Shown piece by piece: positions 61,847-64,000 of a stretch of 64,000 bases of DNA. A model generated the notes under the pieces. The model ran no database searches. It saw only the letters and a list, made by a program, of their open reading frames with translations, and had not been told where the DNA came from. The translations under genes were made by a program, and so were the position numbers. This stretch comes from Plotosus lineatus. Lineage: Eukaryota; Chordata; Actinopteri; Siluriformes; Plotosidae. Location: NCBI GenBank assembly GCA_024760905.1, contig CM045746.1, forward strand, positions 6,560,466 through 6,624,465, read 5' to 3'. The number at the start of each line of letters is the position of its first letter. Position 1 is the stretch's first letter.

Positions 61847-61861
61847 TGTGTGTGTGTTTGT

Positions 61862-61893
<32 letters not shown>

Positions 61894-62016
61894 TAGTTAA
61901 TAGAATGTGGTGTGAGAGTGTTTGAAGATAAGCACTGCAAGTTAAAAACTTGTCAAAATGCTCAAAGTAAAAACTCCAGCAGACTGTCTTGTCTGTGTGT
62001 GTGTGTGCGTCTGTGT

Positions 62017-62089
<73 letters not shown>

Positions 62090-62160
62090 ATGAGACAATG
62101 AGATGCATGGCTGTATTAAAGTCAATGAGTCATGACAAGAAATACATGCATGTCATGCCA
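61163..62160. repeat. Microsatellite-rich upstream sequence
   Basis: Apart from the tail module it holds (AAT)n at 61630-61674, (TG)n at 61806-61894 and (TG)n at 61994-62089. Long Cys-Val and His-Thr frames are artefacts. No gene seen. Confidence 0.9.
61335..61447 (-). mobile_element. Solo copy of the alternative SINE tail
   Basis: cattttctccaccgctt through cagccgacggcagggtacatcctggac (split here by the 20-base limit: cagccgacggcagggtacat, then cctggac). Same module as the tail of copies h and i, without body or head. Two smaller remnants lie at 62572-62605 (inverted) and 63966-64000 (window edge). Confidence 0.75.
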
Positions 62161-63065
62161 GTTAATACACGATTTAGCAGGAAGATGAACTTGTATCCAT
62201 GAAACACAAGCCGGTATCGTAAACCTGATAATAGCTCCACAGAAGATAATAAAACTTCTTAATTCTTAAATGGCTTGTGAAAAATACAACCAATTCACAC
62301 TTTCATCTTCCTGATTTTACAGATTAGCACTCATCCTGTAGTTCAAACGTCTGAAGCACACGTATCTACCTGCGTATTTTTCTAATGAACTTGTCCAGCT
62401 GTTTTCATTATACAGTAAAATTAACCTGACGCTAATTGCTTAATCTACACAGTAGAAATACATATTAATAGCTCTGATGATCCAAAAATTTTGTTAAATT
62501 TAAAAACCAACATATATTTATTGACAAAATCCTTATTAGCTACATTCATTTTACTAGTGAGCTTGTCACCCTAATTAGGATTAACATTCCGAAAATGAAT
62601 TAATGAATTTTACGAGCCAAAATTTTTGTTAGCTAGATATGTTTCTGTGATTTTAAAATGTATTCTGCCATACAGTATTTCGAAAAGTCAACACTTGTGT
62701 TAGTAAATTTATAGCTTTCTACTATATCATATTTCTAATTTAATAAACATTTAAAGTCGAAACTAACACTGCAGAACTTTTTTAAAAATAACCTTGTATC
62801 TAGCTGTAAACATTTCTTGTTAGTTATACTTCTGCATCTCAGGATACAAAATGTGTAGCCAGCTCTATTTGAGAAAGGCATCACATTGAGGATTTTTTAA
62901 ACCTTGACTTGTTCAAATTCCAAGGAAGTCATAGTTCATCCATCCAAATTTGTATATGAATCAGATTATTTCATTTTATCAGTCAATGTTGACATGCTTT
63001 GAATAAAATGTGGCCAGTTTATATTTAGTAAAATTTTCTAGCTATCCATATTTATAAAATTCAAA
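62161..63065. other. AT-rich sequence without recognised feature
   Basis: No gene seen. A 34-bp inverted remnant of the alternative SINE tail occurs at 62572-62605. Confidence 0.5.
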
Positions 63066-63067
63066 AT

Positions 63068-63950
63068 TGTAGTCGTCATCATCATCTTCTTCTGTTTAAT
63101 CCAGGGTCGGGTCACAGGAGCAGCAGCAAGCAGTGAGGGCCAGATGTTCCTCTCCCCAGCCACTTCCTTCATCTCTTCCAAGGGGACACGAGGCGTTCTC
63201 AGACCAGCCGAGAGATATAATCCCTCCAGCATGTTCTGGGTCGACCCTGGGGTCTCTTCCCGGTTGGACATGCCTGAGATACCACACTAAGGAGACGTTC
63301 ATGAAGCATTCGAACCAGATGCCCGAGCCACTTCAACTATCTCCTCGCAACATAGAGGAGCAGATGTTCTACTCTGAGCTCCTCCTGGATGGCTGAGCTT
63401 CTCACCCTCTCCCTCAGGGAGTGTCCCGCCACCCTAAAAAGTAAGCTCATTTCAGCCGCTTGTATCTGCAATCTTGTTACAGTATTTCAGTCACGACCCA
63501 AAGATCGTGAAAATAGATGAGGGTTGGAACATAGATCGACTGGTAAATTGAGAGCTTTTACTTGCGGCTCAGCTCCCTCTTTACCATGACGGACTGGTAC
63601 AAGGTCCGCTTTACAGCAGAGGCTGCAGTGATCTGTCGATCTCCTGCTCCGTCCTTCCATCACTCGTGAACAAGGTCCCAAGATACTTGAACTCCTCCAC
63701 TTGGGGCAGGACCTCATTCCAAACCTGGAGAGGGCATTCCACCCTTTTCTGGCTGAGACTCATTGGCCTCGGATTTGGAGGTGCTGATTCTCATCTCGGC
63801 AGCTTCGTAGTCAATTGCGAATTGCTCTAATGAGAGCTGGAGGTCCTAGATTGATGAAAGCAAAAGGACAACGTCATCCGCAAAAAGCAGAGACATGATC
63901 CTATGGTCACCGATTCAGAACCCTCAATACCACGGCTGCACCTAGAAAGT
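63068..63950 (-). mobile_element. Rex3 LINE fragment, 5'-truncated (copy 4)
   Basis: The 3' end with GATGATGATGA (reverse of tcatcatcatc, 63077-63087) and the C-terminal region of Rex3 (VWYLRHVQPGRDPRVDPEHA frame, 63300-63240) are present. The upstream RT segment reaches the active-site area (reverse of gcggatgacgttgtcctttt, 63860-63880). It ends about 63950. Numerous stops. Confidence 0.85.
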
Positions 63951-64000
63951 CTTCACGACTCTTACTCCTAATTAGGGTCATGGTGAGGCTGGCCCCACCC

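Overview
This is vertebrate, almost certainly teleost fish, nuclear DNA. No bacterial-type gene organisation is present. The evidence is AT-rich intronic sequence with many microsatellites, Rex3 and RTE/BovB-like LINEs, Tc1-like and Tigger/pogo-like DNA transposons, hAT elements and tRNA-derived SINEs, all of kinds typical of fish genomes.

The only host gene I can support is TUSC3 (OST3-type subunit of the oligosaccharyltransferase), on the minus strand. Exon 1 is at 57331-57435 and encodes the start codon, the signal peptide and the sequence ending GGGQKKKE. Exon 2 is at 5535-5704 and contains the CxxC thioredoxin-like motif. Both have correct splice sites and compatible phase. Positions 5705-57330 are therefore intron 1 (51,626 bp), 1-5534 is the start of intron 2, and 57436-64000 is promoter and upstream DNA. 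Two CCAAT boxes lie just upstream of the start codon.

Nearly all other sequence is transposon-derived and often nested. 640-5060: a Tc1-like element interrupted by a SINE and a complete hAT element. 5750-8705: two head-to-head Rex3 fragments. 10850-13090: a hAT-like and a Tigger-like element. 13269-13675: an unassigned ORF relic. 14490-15590: a Tigger-like element carrying a SINE. 16300-17590: an L2/CR1-type LINE relic. 18330-26030: SINE, RTE-1, a Tigger-like fold-back element, and RTE-A inserted together with 848 bp of downstream flanking DNA. 26238-27428: a pogo-like element. 29524-39133: two defective Tc1-like copies around an RTE that contains a near full-length Rex3, plus a fold-back Tigger relative. 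39234-43340: Tigger-like, hAT-like and SINE elements. 44671-45385: a MITE. 45998-50246: fold-back relic and RTE-4. 50378-52394: a Tigger transposase pseudogene. 53253-56394: RTE-B with a 19-bp target duplication. 57785-60680: RTE-6, head-to-head with the TUSC3 promoter. 60804-63950: SINE and Rex3 remnants.

The most interesting signal is the RTE family and its parasites. The dominant SINE is a tRNA-like head and a body joined to a piece of the RTE 5' UTR and to the RTE 3' end. This parallels the ruminant BovB/Bov-tA pair. A second SINE type keeps the same head and body but has an unrelated 3' tail. RTE-A has carried with it 848 bp of TUSC3 intron 1 that lies directly 3' of RTE-B, and it ends in a second copy of the RTE 3' tail, which looks like 3' transduction with template jumping. 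No transposon reading frame in the window is intact. The system is described from sequence alone, and all family names are by recognition, not by database search.
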